A DNA stretch of 64,000 nt from Chrysopilus asiliformis (taxonomy: Eukaryota; Arthropoda; Insecta; Diptera; Rhagionidae), in assembly GCA_964034945.1 (NCBI GenBank), contig OZ035962.1:47462386-47526385 (forward strand). The letters run 5' to 3'. Positions 51,087 to 61,600 of the stretch are shown one piece after another (positions within the stretch are counted from its first letter, which is position 1; every line of letters starts with the position of its first letter). Below the pieces are notes generated by a model. It was not told where the DNA came from, searched no databases, and saw nothing but the letters and a program-made list of their open reading frames with translations. The translations under genes were made by a program, and so were the position numbers.

Positions 51087-54000
51087 TTAAAACTCTTCAT
51101 TAATTATTCTGTACCTATAGTCCAGAGCTTTTTTAACAAATTGTGCCAACGTAGACCAATCCTTCCCGTTCAGGAATTCAAACAATTCTGATTTCGTTAG
51201 AGCAGTTTTTCCAAAAAAGTGCATTCGCAGTTCTTTTAGTACGGGACATACTGCAGCGAAATGGAATACATTTTCTACCTCGACCATGTTACACATCGAG
51301 CACAAACAGCTCGCATCCGATCCGGGTATTATGTGTGGCATATAATTAAGTCTTAACAATTCTCCTCTAGTTTTGAAGATCAATGAAATTTTTTCGACTC
51401 CATTGTCGTCAGTGAAATACCCATTCGAGCCTATGTCGAACCTAAGACTTTTATATAAATCTCGACTCTCAGATGTCTGCGCTCGTGATACATGATTTTT
51501 CCACGTTTGTTCGTCTAGTTGCCTTAAAAATATAGCTAAACCTTCTTTTTCCAGATTACTTGGATCTGACAATTTTTCACGGGGGTAGGAACATGTATCT
51601 GCTAGCGTTAGCCATTCTTTAAACCAACACTCTTGTGAGCCAATAATATGAAGCGCTATTCTATGTGGTAGCCGTTTTTCACCATACACGCTTATTGCCT
51701 TCACCACATATTTTACATGAAGCTGGAATGTGTATTGAAAGATTGTGCATGTTCCGGTTTCAAGATGTAACATGTAATTCGGGGTATATGATGGTAGCAA
51801 AAAAAGTTTTTTAAGGAAGAAGCGCAGAATTTTCTCAGCTTCTTCGTATTGACTATAGCCCCAAGTCTCACAAGCGTAGCAGACTACACTTCTCACAACA
51901 CTCTCAAAGAATTTAAATTTCGCCGAAGCGGGAATATTTCTTTCCCTGATAAACGCTTTCCACGTAGAATTTATGGCAAATTTACCTAAAGATAGACGAT
52001 TTTTAAGATGTTTCGTCATTGAGAGACCTGTGGTAAACGTCACACCCAAATATTTGTATTCAGATACAACTTCTAGTGGTCGGTCCCCGAAAAACCATCT
52101 ATCATCTTTAGCTAGCTTCCCCCCTTTTCTGAACACCATGATCTTGGACTTGTCTAAATTTATCGAGAGATTCCACATACTACAGAATTGTTTCAATTTT
52201 GTTATGGATTTCTGCAAAACCTCCCTTGAGTCTGCTACCAAGACGACATCATCAGCATATAACAGAATCTTCACCTCAACATTCCCAATACGAATTCCGG
52301 ATCCAGCGCAATCTACAATGTCATTTAAGAATAAGGCAAAAAGTAATGGGCTCAAAAGACACCCTTGTTTTACTCCCGTATCATAGCTAAACCACGAGGA
52401 TAATGTCTGGTTATTCCATACTGCTGACTCAGTATGTAAATACAGTGATTTTAGTATTTTAAGGAAACCTGTCGAGATGCCCATATTGTGCAACTTGTAC
52501 CACAAATGCCTTCTGTCGATAGTATCAAAAGCGGCGCTGAAATCTACAAAGAAAGCAAACACCTTTTTATTTTTCTGAATATTGTAATCTACTGCAGTTT
52601 TTAGAATGAATATGTTGTCTACTGTGCTGTATCCTTGCCTAAAACCTGCTTGACTTTCATCTAGACGTTCAAACACATTCACCCATTCCGTTAGTCGCGC
52701 CAGCAAAATGCCTGTAAAAATTTTGGCAACCGCATTGTTGAAAGTTATGCCCCTATAATTAGAAACTATAGAAGAATCACCTTTTTTGTGTAATGGGAAA
52801 ATTATTGCTCTTCTAAAACTGCTTGGTACAACCTTAGTTGTTATGATGGAGTTATATGCTGTAACTAACGCGCTTTTAAATTTATCTGTAGAATTTTTGT
52901 AGAACTCGTATGGGACGCGATCTTCGCCAGGTGCTTTATTATTTTTTGCATTTTTCAGGACTGTATTTAACTCGCTTAAGGTGACGTCGCTGTCTAGAAT
53001 AGGGTTTGAGAAGAGCGGTTCTGCGTAGTGAAAATATTGGAGAGAGGACGCACTTAAGAGACCTTGAAAGTATAGTTTAAACTCTTCCGCCGTTATGGCA
53101 TTCATTTTACCAAAAGAGTCACCGTTCAGATGTCGGACCGCTTTCCAAAACCCTCTACTATCTTTTATTCTGCTCAAACTTTCAGCCAAATCTAAAAAAT
53201 ATTTTTTCTTTTTTCCCCTACAGAGAGTTTTATAGAATTTGGAAGATTCTAGATAATCCGATTTCAGTTTGCTACACGAAAACTTTTTATGTAGAGACAG
53301 TAAGTTTAGTGTCTTTTTTCTAGCTTGGAAACATTCATTATCATACCAAATTTGTTTGGGCTCGAAAAACTTTTTTTGCTTAAAGGGGGGCGCCGCTCTT
53401 TTAATACATTTTACCAGCGAATCCAGATTGTTATAATCATTATTCTCACCTAAATTTTTATCTAGGTTCTTTTGAAATTCTTGGATTTTACTATCCCTCC
53501 ACTTGAGGCTGGGCAATAAACAGTTGTGCCTGGTTTCTTCGAAATGTGTTAAGTTTAGCTCTACTGTAATTGGCATATGTTCCGAAAAACTACTTTTTTT
53601 AACTTTAAAAGTTCGTATTACATGTAGGCTGTTACTTGACATACAACACAAATCTATAACCGAGCACCCTTGTTTACTTACAAATGTGAAATCGCCAGCT
53701 TCATCACCTAATGTGTACCCGTTCAGTAATACCAAGTTGAAGTCCTGAAGGAGTTCAAGAAGTTTTTTGCCGTTCCCGTTTAGACACCCATCTTTTGAAA
53801 TTCTTGCTTTCATCCCATTAGCAAGTGGCTGCTCTGACCCAACTCTGGCATTAAGATCCCCTATAAGTAAAAAATTGTCACTATTAAGGTTCAATAAACA
53901 GTTGTATAAACTAGCGAAGTCTGAATTCCACTTGTTAAAGTTTAAATATGCCGGGATAATATAAATTTGTTGGCGATTTAAATTAAGAGCCATTACGGGG

Positions 54001-54323
54001 CGATCTTCAAAACTAGAGAAGTATGTGTCTTTTAAAAGCGCATGATTTATTTTTATTCCAAATACGCATCCACCACTGGCTCTGCCTACGGGGGAGAATC
54101 TAACTGCTGGCACCCAAAAAAGTCTAAAACCTGGAAAGTATTTCTCAAAGATGATGGTGTTTTCCTGGGTCACAAAAGTCTCAAAAAGAAAGAAAATATC
54201 TGAGTTACAAATAGTTTTAAAGAAATCTGGAAAAATTAATTTACTTTTTAATCCTGTTACATTGTAAGCTAAAATTTTTAAGGAATCTAAGAAAGAATTA
54301 ATTATAGGAGAAACATGTTCGCG
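51087..54323 (-). CDS. LINE-A ORF2: endonuclease and reverse transcriptase
   Basis: The frame follows the ORF1 TGA directly. Its first residues SPIINSF..SLKILAYNVTGLKSKL are the N-terminal motif of APE-type endonucleases. Further endonuclease blocks are LLIGDLNARVGSEQ and FSEHMPITVEL. RT blocks are NNKAPGEDRVPYEFYKN, FPLHKKGDSS, FFVDFSAAFDTIDR, GVKQGCLLSPLLFALFLNDI and the catalytic LLYADDVVLVAD. A C-terminal zinc knuckle reads CLCSMCNMVEVENVFHFAAVC. There is no in-frame ATG between the TGA and the endonuclease motif; the first GTG is at 54173, already inside the domain. Readthrough or reinitiation is therefore implied. Confidence 0.92.
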   Translation of the reverse strand, partial: REHVSPIINSFLDSLKILAYNVTGLKSKLIFPDFFKTICNSDIFFLFETFVTQENTIIFEKYFPGFRLFWVPAVRFSPVGRASGGCVFGIKINHALLKDTYFSSFEDRPVMALNLNRQQIYIIPAYLNFNKWNSDFASLYNCLLNLNSDNFLLIGDLNARVGSEQPLANGMKARISKDGCLNGNGKKLLELLQDFNLVLLNGYTLGDEAGDFTFVSKQGCSVIDLCCMSSNSLHVIRTFKVKKSSFSEHMPITVELNLTHFEETRHNCLLPSLKWRDSKIQEFQKNLDKNLGENNDYNNLDSLVKCIKRAAPPFKQKKFFEPKQIWYDNECFQARKKTLNLLSLHKKFSCSKLKSDYLESSKFYKTLCRGKKKKYFLDLAESLSRIKDSRGFWKAVRHLNGDSFGKMNAITAEEFKLYFQGLLSASSLQYFHYAEPLFSNPILDSDVTLSELNTVLKNAKNNKAPGEDRVPYEFYKNSTDKFKSALVTAYNSIITTKVVPSSFRRAIIFPLHKKGDSSIVSNYRGITFNNAVAKIFTGILLARLTEWVNVFERLDESQAGFRQGYSTVDNIFILKTAVDYNIQKNKKVFAFFVDFSAAFDTIDRRHLWYKLHNMGISTGFLKILKSLYLHTESAVWNNQTLSSWFSYDTGVKQGCLLSPLLFALFLNDIVDCAGSGIRIGNVEVKILLYADDVVLVADSREVLQKSITKLKQFCSMWNLSINLDKSKIMVFRKGGKLAKDDRWFFGDRPLEVVSEYKYLGVTFTTGLSMTKHLKNRLSLGKFAINSTWKAFIRERNIPASAKFKFFESVVRSVVCYACETWGYSQYEEAEKILRFFLKKLFLLPSYTPNYMLHLETGTCTIFQYTFQLHVKYVVKAISVYGEKRLPHRIALHIIGSQECWFKEWLTLADTCSYPREKLSDPSNLEKEGLAIFLRQLDEQTWKNHVSRAQTSESRDLYKSLRFDIGSNGYFTDDNGVEKISLIFKTRGELLRLNYMPHIIPGSDASCLCSMCNMVEVENVFHFAAVCPVLKELRMHFFGKTALTKSELFEFLNGKDWSTLAQFVKKALDYRYRIINEEF

Positions 54324-55226
54324 TCAAGCACCTAAATTTTGGTCCCGATCCGGATTCCTTGAAAGATGACTGGGATTTGGACGTCTTTCCCTAATTAGGC
54401 TCTGTAACAGATCACTGACATCGACGTTGAATTTCTCTTTGATGAGCTCCGCTCCGTTTTTGCTCCCAGCTGTTAGACCTTGTTCGTCCGACCAGATGAA
54501 TTTTTCGTTGTCCACAAACAAGCTGTCATAGAAAACCGATAGTTTGACGTTATCGTTGATTTTTCCACGCAAGAATTTTTTGACTGCCATAAGTTTGTTT
54601 GCCCTATATTTCATGTCGGGTGGCATATCACGACTTACTGAAATCCCAGCTTGTCGGAGGTTGGGCATACTTTTAAAGACCGCTGCGACGGTATCCAAGG
54701 ATGAAAGCTCGGCCAAGATGATCGGATTTGAATGTGTCTTGTTGAGGATTCGAGCTCTTACTATCTGATCTGCCCAGTCTACTCGCAGTCCATTTTTGCA
54801 GAATGAAGTCAGCCTAGTAACCACCGACGCACCACTTTCGGAATCCAGAGATACTCCTCTAAAAATTATGTTACGTGCCCGTGATTGAATCTCCAAATTT
54901 TCCAAACGCTTTTCGATTTTTTTGTTTATTGCCATTTGTTCGTCGAGACGAGCCTTCAATATTTCGTTTTGCTGCACTACTAAACTCATTTCGTCCAACT
55001 TTTTGTTTATCCCAGCTAACTTTGTATCCAGTAACTCTGACAACAAACCTTTCAGTTGATCGACATTCATATTGTTTATGCTTATGGGTGGCGACATGAT
55101 TTGTTGCTTCTTTTTAGCGGGCGAAGCCTCTTCTGGCGATGAACTGAAGGCTCTGTGTCTTTTTGACAGCTGATCGTTTCCAGGCATCAACAAAAACTTT
55201 GCCGTAAAACTTTGCCAATACGCCAA
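54324..55226 (-). CDS. LINE-A ORF1: coiled-coil RNA-binding protein (300 aa)
   Basis: After a short Lys/Pro-rich region (SPAKKKQQ, about 33-40), residues about 50-112 form a coiled coil (LDEMSLVVQQNEILKARLDE, KKIEKRLENLE). An RRM-like/C-terminal part follows (ARNIIFRGVS..., IVRARILNKTHSNPIILAEL, ANKLMAVKKFL). This is the plan of L1-type ORF1 proteins, which trimerise and bind element RNA. It ends ...NPDRDQNLGA-TGA at 54324-54326, in frame with ORF2. The start ATG may be at 55226 or at the second Met (position 14). Confidence 0.82.
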   Translation of the reverse strand: MAYWQSFTAKFLLMPGNDQLSKRHRAFSSSPEEASPAKKKQQIMSPPISINNMNVDQLKGLLSELLDTKLAGINKKLDEMSLVVQQNEILKARLDEQMAINKKIEKRLENLEIQSRARNIIFRGVSLDSESGASVVTRLTSFCKNGLRVDWADQIVRARILNKTHSNPIILAELSSLDTVAAVFKSMPNLRQAGISVSRDMPPDMKYRANKLMAVKKFLRGKINDNVKLSVFYDSLFVDNEKFIWSDEQGLTAGSKNGAELIKEKFNVDVSDLLQSLIRERRPNPSHLSRNPDRDQNLGA

Positions 55227-55392
55227 CTGGATAATTGGTTATTTGTATGAGAACCAAGCAGCGTCTTGAGGATAATTGCTATCAGTATTGCGAATTAAAT
55301 TTGTGAGATCTTCTTTAATTTGATAGAATATTAAGAGCGCGAAAAAAAACTTGTTGCACCTTCGACAGTATTGCCAGAATATACTGTATTTA

Positions 55393-55800
55393 AATACTCA
55401 GAAAACTTTAATTCTTTAACGTTTCGAAATTCAAATTTATTAATAGCAATGCAAAACGTCAGTGGCAACACAAAACAGTGACAACACATGGCAAGTGTAA
55501 ATACATTCAAACGACGAACAGCGAAGTATTGATGGCAACATGTCATATAGATTCGGTTCTTCATTTCCCCATCGATTACTGTCTTGTCATTATTCATCCT
55601 TCTTCAGAACGCGTTACTTTGATTTTGCTTTCCATTGTTAATTTAAAAGAATAAAAATGCCGAAATTAAAAGCAAAGACACAAATTTTCATTAAATAAAA
55701 TTTATACTGCGAAAAATACTGTTTTTTCAAATCGATTTACTGCTTTTTTAAATTTTTAGGTGAAAAATACTGTTTTTTGTCCGAAAAAAGATACCATCGT
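55393..55800. other. AT-rich DNA without a recognised gene
   Basis: It continues the older element interrupted by LINE-A. AATACTGTTTTTT boxes are at 55710-55780. The minus-strand open frame at 55331-55597 has no recognisable domain and spans the LINE junction. Confidence 0.5.
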
Positions 55801-55802
55801 AA

Positions 55803-55930
55803 AATCAATTTTGTTTATCATTCTAAACACACTGGTGTAATACATTTTTATGTGTGATGACGGGGTCTTGACGTTACAAACGGTAAGGCAAAGTTAATAT
55901 ACCCTTTGGTTTCACCATACGGATATAAAA
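55803..55930 (+). repeat. Family A terminal repeat alone
   Basis: The sequence from ATCATTCTAAACACACTGG to CACCATACGGATATA is the ~110-bp terminal repeat of family A without its body. 55931-56181 then holds AT-rich repeat fragments like those at 2980-3128. Confidence 0.65.
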
Positions 55931-56181
55931 ATGTCATTTTTGGCATCAGTATAATACGACCAAATACATCAATGTATGTCAATATTTTTGAGAAAATCCA
56001 AAATTACAAAAATTGTTCCCCTTACAGTTTTTATTATATAGATGGGAAAAAAGTAAAGTAGACACATCTACAGATAGAGAGTTTTCATTTAAAAAAAGAA
56101 TAATCAAAATCGATTTTAAGCTGGAGCTGCGTCGAAAGAAATACATATAAAATCGCTTTGCCTTTTAAATATATAGATATA

Positions 56182-56610
56182 TCTTAACAACACGGATCGC
56201 AGCTGGGCGTTTCATGAAGGGGTAAAATACCCATGCTCGAAGCCAGGGTTGCTGGTGCCAAGGTTTTGTTTTTTAATTTAATTTTTTTTTTTCATTTAGT
56301 TAAAACAAATTTTTTTCTTTGTGATTTTAGTGTTTTTTTTTGTATGTGAAAACTGCTTAAAACAAAAATAGAGACACTAATTATAAACCGAAAACGATTT
56401 TGATCAGATTTTCACCATTGTCCGTGATGATAATATTTTATGACTGAAGTTAGCTTGCCCGTGAAGAGGCTGGAAAAACTAATTGGGTATTAGAGTTTTA
56501 AAATTCTAAACCGAAAGTCTTGAAGCGAACACGTTTATTTTCTAAAAGTTATTTTTGGAAGTTCTTTGTGCAAAAAAAATTTAGCCCGACAACGATGGGT
56601 CTGCATCTAG
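56182..56610 (+). mobile_element. Small non-autonomous Helitron, family D copy 2
   Basis: Same 429-bp length as 639-1067, starting TCTTAACAACACGG after an A and ending CTGCATCTAG before a T. A handful of base differences are visible. 56611-56880 is AT-rich and empty of genes. Confidence 0.7.
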
Positions 56611-56879
56611 TCTAAAGATAGAGAAGCTTTCTTTTTTTTAAAAAAAAACAAAGCAGTCATTGGGACTGCCGACAGAAGTGATAAACTTAAACTATGAAAT
56701 AACAGATTTTTTTTGGATTTTGAAATTATTTGTAGTATCAAAAATTAATATTTCATAATTTGTAAATTAAAATCATTAACATTAGTCTGGTTTTCATATC
56801 TATCGCCACTCCGAGCAACAATTACATATATACATTAGCTGTTTTTTTAATGATCCATATGGATCTGTTATCCGGATCA

Positions 56880-57066
56880 TAACTTTTTTTTTTTGTGTTA
56901 TATGCCAGGAGCTTGGAGGTGAAGACCAAACTGGTCCGTGTTTTAAAGTCCATGAACAGAAAAGTTCAAATTCGAATCGAATTATTTTACCCTGAGTGGG
57001 ATTTGAACCACTGCTCATTGGATCACAAGGCAAGCACTTAGCTGACTGAGCCATTCACGCCACAAA
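56880..57066 (-). repeat. tRNA-derived SINE
   Basis: The minus strand begins with a tRNA-like head: A box GGCTCAGTCAGCTAAG, anticodon-loop-like CTTGTGATC and B box GGTTCAAATCCC, then a tRNA-unrelated body (about 56890-56985) ending in an A-rich run. It differs from the SINE-like repeats at 1-6 kb. The conserved boxes make this the clearest SINE in the window. Confidence 0.7.
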
Positions 57067-57103
57067 CCTAAAACCTACTAGACCCAAATAAAAACCAGAA
57101 AAC

Positions 57104-57420
57104 ATGAATTTACTTACAAATTTGACTCAAAATTTTACATTTGAACATGTTGAAAACTTAGCCCATGTTCAAATGTTACAGTGTGTTCATATCTGTGATC
57201 ATACTTCCGAATTTTACAAACTGGGATCATACGGTCCCAAAATAGTGTTCACACGGTATGAACAGGTCGTGTTCAGACGTTTGCTCACGGTATGTTCAAA
57301 TGTGTTCATATGCCTTGTGTTCATACGTATGAACACAAAAATATGGTGTTCAGACGGTATGAACACGTTTGGGACACTTTTTTGCTCAAAAATATGAACA
57401 GTTATCATATCGTGTGCACT
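57104..57420. repeat. Cluster of TGTTCA/TGAACA boxes with a perfect palindrome
   Basis: GTTCATA, GTTCAAA, GTTCAGACG and GTATGAACA boxes occur roughly every 20-25 bp. 57315-57338 is a perfect 24-bp palindrome centred on TACGTA. No gene: the open frames on both strands are products of the repeat. Confidence 0.65.
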
Positions 57421-57429
57421 TACCTTTAC

Positions 57430-58545
57430 ATTTGTGATGTCCTTACAGGCTTTTTAACTTGAGAATCGTATTCAGCGACCCCAAAAACCCCCAGAATAGA
57501 TTTTTTTACGGATAATCACGTTATCCTTACAGGACCTTCCGTTATCCGTACAGACTTTTTAATGGCAGCTTCGGATTTAGCGACCTCAAAAACCCGCAGA
57601 ATAGATTTTTTCCGGAAAATTTGGAGAAAAGGATAATCACGTTATCCTTACAGGACCTTCCGTTATCCTTACAGACTTTTTAATGACAGATTCGGATTCA
57701 GCGACCTCAAAAATCCCCAGAATAGATTTTTTTCCGGAAAATTTGGAGAAAAGGATAATCACGTTATCCTTACAGGACCTTCCGTTATCCTTACTGACTT
57801 TTTAATGACAGATTCGGATTCAGCGACCCCAAAAACCCCCAGAATAGATTTTTTTCCGGAAAATTTGGAGAAAAGGATAATCACGTTATCCTTACAGGAC
57901 CTTCCGTTATCCTTACTGACTTTTTAATGACAGATTCGGATTCAGCGACCCCAAAAACCCCCAGAATAGATTTTTTTCCGGAAAATTTGGAGAAAAGGAT
58001 AATCACGTTATTCTTACAGGACCTTCCGTTATCCTTACAGACTTTTTAATGACAGATTCGGATTCAGCGACCTCAAAACCCCCAGAATAGATTTTTTTTT
58101 CCGGAAAATTTGGAGAAAAGGATAATCACGTTATCCTTACAGGACCTTCCGTTATCCTTACAGGACCTTCCGTTATCCTTACAGACTTTTTAATGACAGA
58201 TTCGGATTCAGCGGCCTCAAAAACCCCCAGAATAGATTTTTTTCCGGAAAATTTGGAGAAAAGGATAATCTTGTTATCCTTACAGGACCTTCCGGTATCC
58301 TTACAGACTTTTTAATGACAGATTCGGATTCAGCGACCCCAAAAACCCCCAGAATAGATTTTTTTCCGGAAAATTTGGAGAAAAGGATAATCACGTTATC
58401 CTTACAGGACCTTCCGTTATCCTTACAGACTTTTTAATGACAGATTCGGATTCAGCGACCTCAAAAAACCCCAGAATAGATTTTTTTTCCGGAAAATTTG
58501 GAGAAAAGGATAATCACGTTATCCTTACAGGACCTTCCGTTATCC
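57430..58545 (+). repeat. Tandem array, ~124-bp monomer, about 9 copies
   Basis: Same monomer as at 5100-5640. Most copies differ by one to a few bases (CTGACTTTTT versus CAGACTTTTT). One monomer near 58140 has an extra GACCTTCCGTTATCCTTACA unit. Confidence 0.9.
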
Positions 58546-59225
58546 TTACAAGGACGAAGTAGTGAAAATATTGTATTGTCATCGGACTTATATAAGTGTG
58601 CAAAATTTCAAGTCAATCGGACAAGTGGAAGTGGGTCAAAATTGGGTTGCAAGATTTGATCTGACAGACAGACACGAAGGCAAGCTAAATAAAAGCTTTT
58701 AATGATGTAAGAATACATGCTTGATTTAAACTGTAAATTGTTAACTTTGTCCCAGAGCAAAAATTTCACGCTAATATGTTTTTTGTCTCTCCTGAAAAAT
58801 TTGAAAAAGTGGAGATGACCGTTTTTTTTATCGAAAAAACCATAACAGAAAGCTTTGGAAGTTGAGGTGCTTTTTTTAAAAGTTTTCCAATGTGGAAGTT
58901 GAAGCTTAAAGCTTTGGAAGTTGAAAGGTTTTCCAATGTGGAAAGCGTCACGTTTTGATGCTGACGCCAAACCATAAGTTTTTACCCATCCAAAAATCGC
59001 CCAACGCGCCTAAAGAAGTTATCACTTCAAAAAGATAATCAAAATCGGAGCCGCTGGAGCTCTGCGGAAAGAAATCCAAACAAAATCGCTTTGTCTTTTA
59101 ATATATAGATTAGTGATCAGCGACCCCGAAAACCCCCTAATGACATTTTTTCCCGGAACACGTTTATTTTCTAAAAGTTCTTTCTTGCATTTGCATTATC
59201 CTTACAGGACCTTCCGTTTTGAATT
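58546..59225. repeat. End of the array element and repeat fragments
   Basis: 58546-58705 is the unique terminus (AAGGACGAAGTAG...AAATAAAAGCTTTTAA) shared with 5630-5815. 58706-59100 contains an inverted duplication of GTGGAAGTTGAAGCTTAAAG / CTTTGGAAGTTGAAAGG type and a copy of the 3015-3128 repeat. No gene seen. Confidence 0.5.
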
Positions 59226-59244
59226 TTGAAATTTATTCGGAAAT

Positions 59245-59690
59245 TTATTCTTACTAGAAGTCCTAATTTTGGTGGAATTTGGGAAAGCTCTGTCAAATCA
59301 TTCAAAACACATTTAAAAAGAGTTACCGTTAATTTGATTCTATCTTATGAAGAATTCAATACGGTTATTATCGATATTGAGCGTGTTCTTAATTCCAGAC
59401 CTTTCACAGTCCTTTCTGCTGATCCCAACGATCCACAAACACTCACGCTGTCGCATTTTCTTTGCGGTAGTTTTATTATGACCCCGTCAGGACTTTCAAT
59501 CATCGATCTTCCATCAAATTGTCTGTCACATTGGTAGAAAGTCACATAGATCATACAGAGTTTTTGGAAGATATTTTCAATCGAATACCTCAATTCTTTG
59601 CAACATAGGCAGAATTGAAAAGTACCAAATATCACGTTATAGGTAAATGATATCGTACTCATTTGCGATCACCAAATGCTATCACATCAA
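59245..59690 (+). pseudogene. BEL/Pao integrase fragment
   Basis: A short open frame reads SPNFGGIWESSVKSFKTHLK, YEEFNTVIIDIERVLNSRPF and DPQTLTLSHFLCG, the end of a BEL/Pao integrase core including the catalytic Glu in WES. Out-of-frame continuation QSFWKIFSIEYLNSLQHR (about 59560-59610) is the following conserved block. It is not a copy of BEL-A, B or C. No LTRs are adjacent. A relic. Confidence 0.8.
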
Positions 59691-60374
59691 TGGTTAATGG
59701 GAATTGTGGCAAAGTTCAGTTTAGCGACAATGACGCTACAGATTTTTCGTGTATAGGGAGGGGTAGAGAGAAGCTTTACATATAGCATGATAGTGTTTCC
59801 CATATAGCATGATAGTGTTTCCCCCCTCACCCAAAATTTCAGGAAAAAGATACAGGACCTTCCGTTATCCTTACAGATTTCTTAACGGCAGAATCGGATT
59901 CAGCCACGCAAATACATAAAGATGAGATTTTTTCCGGAAAATTTGAAAAAAATAATAATCGCGTTATCCTTACGTAACCTTCCGTGATGTTTACAGACTT
60001 CTTAATGTCGGATTCGAATTCACCGATCAAGAACACCCCAATATGACGTGTTTTTCGGAAAATTTGATCAAAAGGATAATCGAGTAATCCTAACAGTAGC
60101 TTCCGTTATCCTTACAGACTTCTTAACGTAAAGATCGGATTCAGCGATCCCAAAAACTGCAAGATGTTTTCCCGAAAATTTGGGGGAAAAGGATAATCAC
60201 GTTATCCTTACAGGACCTTCCCTTGTCCTTACACGGACGATGTAGTAAAAATATTGTAGGTATTATCATGTGTGCAGTCGATCGAATGAGTGGAAGTGGA
60301 TAAAAATTAGATTGCCAGATTTGACCCCGACAAACAGACAGACAGATACGATTGCAAGTTAACGAAAAGCTTTT
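59691..60374. repeat. Diverged ~124-bp tandem repeats and array terminus
   Basis: 59770-59822 has a doubled ATATAGCATGATAGTGTTTC. 59850-60235 holds three or four strongly diverged monomers of the 124-bp family, and 60236-60374 the degraded terminus (…GACAGACAGATACG...AAAAGCTTTTAA). Confidence 0.6.
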
Positions 60375-61600
60375 AAAAACACATTTACAAGACATCTTTG
60401 ATAAATAAACTGTCCAAAAGTTGTTGCCATTAGTCTTACCACACATTTTTGTTCCGATAAAACATCTTTTCCGAAAAAACTTCTGGTTTCTCTTATAAAA
60501 GGACACACCAAGGAAGTGAATGATTGTCTCTTTCGCATTAAAATTGCACCTAAGAACAAACTTCCGTTTTACGTTCTCACCACCCATTTGTATTAAGGCT
60601 CAGAATTCCAACTCTTGTTTTAAAAGTCCAGCTAAAAAGTCTATTTACTGTTATTTGGTTAAAATAATCTCCGCCCTTATCGAAATTTAAAAGATGGAAT
60701 ACTTCATTTGCCGTTATTGAGGCTTAAGGTTTTGGCTTTTCATACGCTCTATTTTACCCTTTATAATATTATCAAAAAGTTCTGCCCAGTGTCTTTCTCT
60801 CCCACAGCATGCTCGTAGCTCCTCACCTATTTCATTCGCCCAAACCTCAATATTAGCATATCAATCTATCCTTTCCCCCATCCCATTTATAGCTAATTTT
60901 TTCGGCAACCTATCTTCATCATATTTGAACAGAATCTTATGAATATATGTTGTATTTGTTCTGAAGGTATGTATATTCCCATTCTTAGTATATGAGAGGG
61001 TGTCTTTTGCGGCAGAAATAATACTTCTCTAGATCCTCATATTCTATAATTCCACATACCTGTGTCGAACAGCAAGCGCTTTGTCTCTAAAACATATTTC
61101 CTTTCTCGTTAACCTACTCCATATCATGTTAATTGCGGGTTTTTCTGGTCACAATTCTTTCCTTGAGATTTGTGTGGTTTTAGACACGAAGTTAGAGTTA
61201 TATTCAGGCAAATATACTTTAAGACGAATAAATTCTTTTGGCCCCGCTTCCACTCCAGTTTGACGATATTTTCGATACTTACGGAATTGAATGTTATGGG
61301 TGGTTGTGTATCCTTTCCGAAGGTCTGCCTGCGCTTCATTAGGCTTTCCGTATTTGTTAACCCATTTACTTAGCTGATTATTTAAAATACTAGTGAAAAA
61401 TGTTGGATTTTGAAGTCCTCAAAATCTATTGTTGTCTCTGTGGAGGCTATGTATTTTATTTCACCCGCCGTAATTCCGGTGCTACTGCATGAATCTTGTC
61501 TATAAACGAATTGATTTGGATCAACCTTAGTTTTTTTTTTGAAAATAGATATATTGCTCCATTGTGAAATTGCTCAAGCTAACATTAATGGAGTAAACGT
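60375..61600 (-). pseudogene. Degenerate LINE ORF2 fragment
   Basis: On the minus strand, scattered frames give WVNKYGKPNEAQADLRKGYT (RT, compare AGFRQGYSTVDN in LINE-A), then DEDRLPKKLAINGM, EVWANEIGEELRACCGRERH, and a C-terminal zinc-knuckle-like CNFNAKETIIHFLGV. Many stops and frameshifts. It belongs to the same broad LINE group as LINE-A and LINE-B. Confidence 0.65.

Larger units (their letters stand above)
50789..55380 (-). mobile_element. LINE-A: apparently full-length non-LTR retrotransposon
   Basis: On the minus strand: 5'UTR (about 154 bp), ORF1, ORF2, 3'UTR and an (ATT)n tail (about 50789-50815). The 12-bp target ATACTGTATTTA is duplicated at 50777-50788 and 55381-55392. Length about 4.6 kb. 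Both frames are open apart from the TGA between them. RT motifs suggest a CR1/Jockey-group LINE; the exact clade needs a tree. Confidence 0.9.

Noticed and set aside
57104..57408. ORFs on both strands in the TGTTCA box cluster
   Set aside because: They are generated by the palindromic boxes and overlap on opposite strands.
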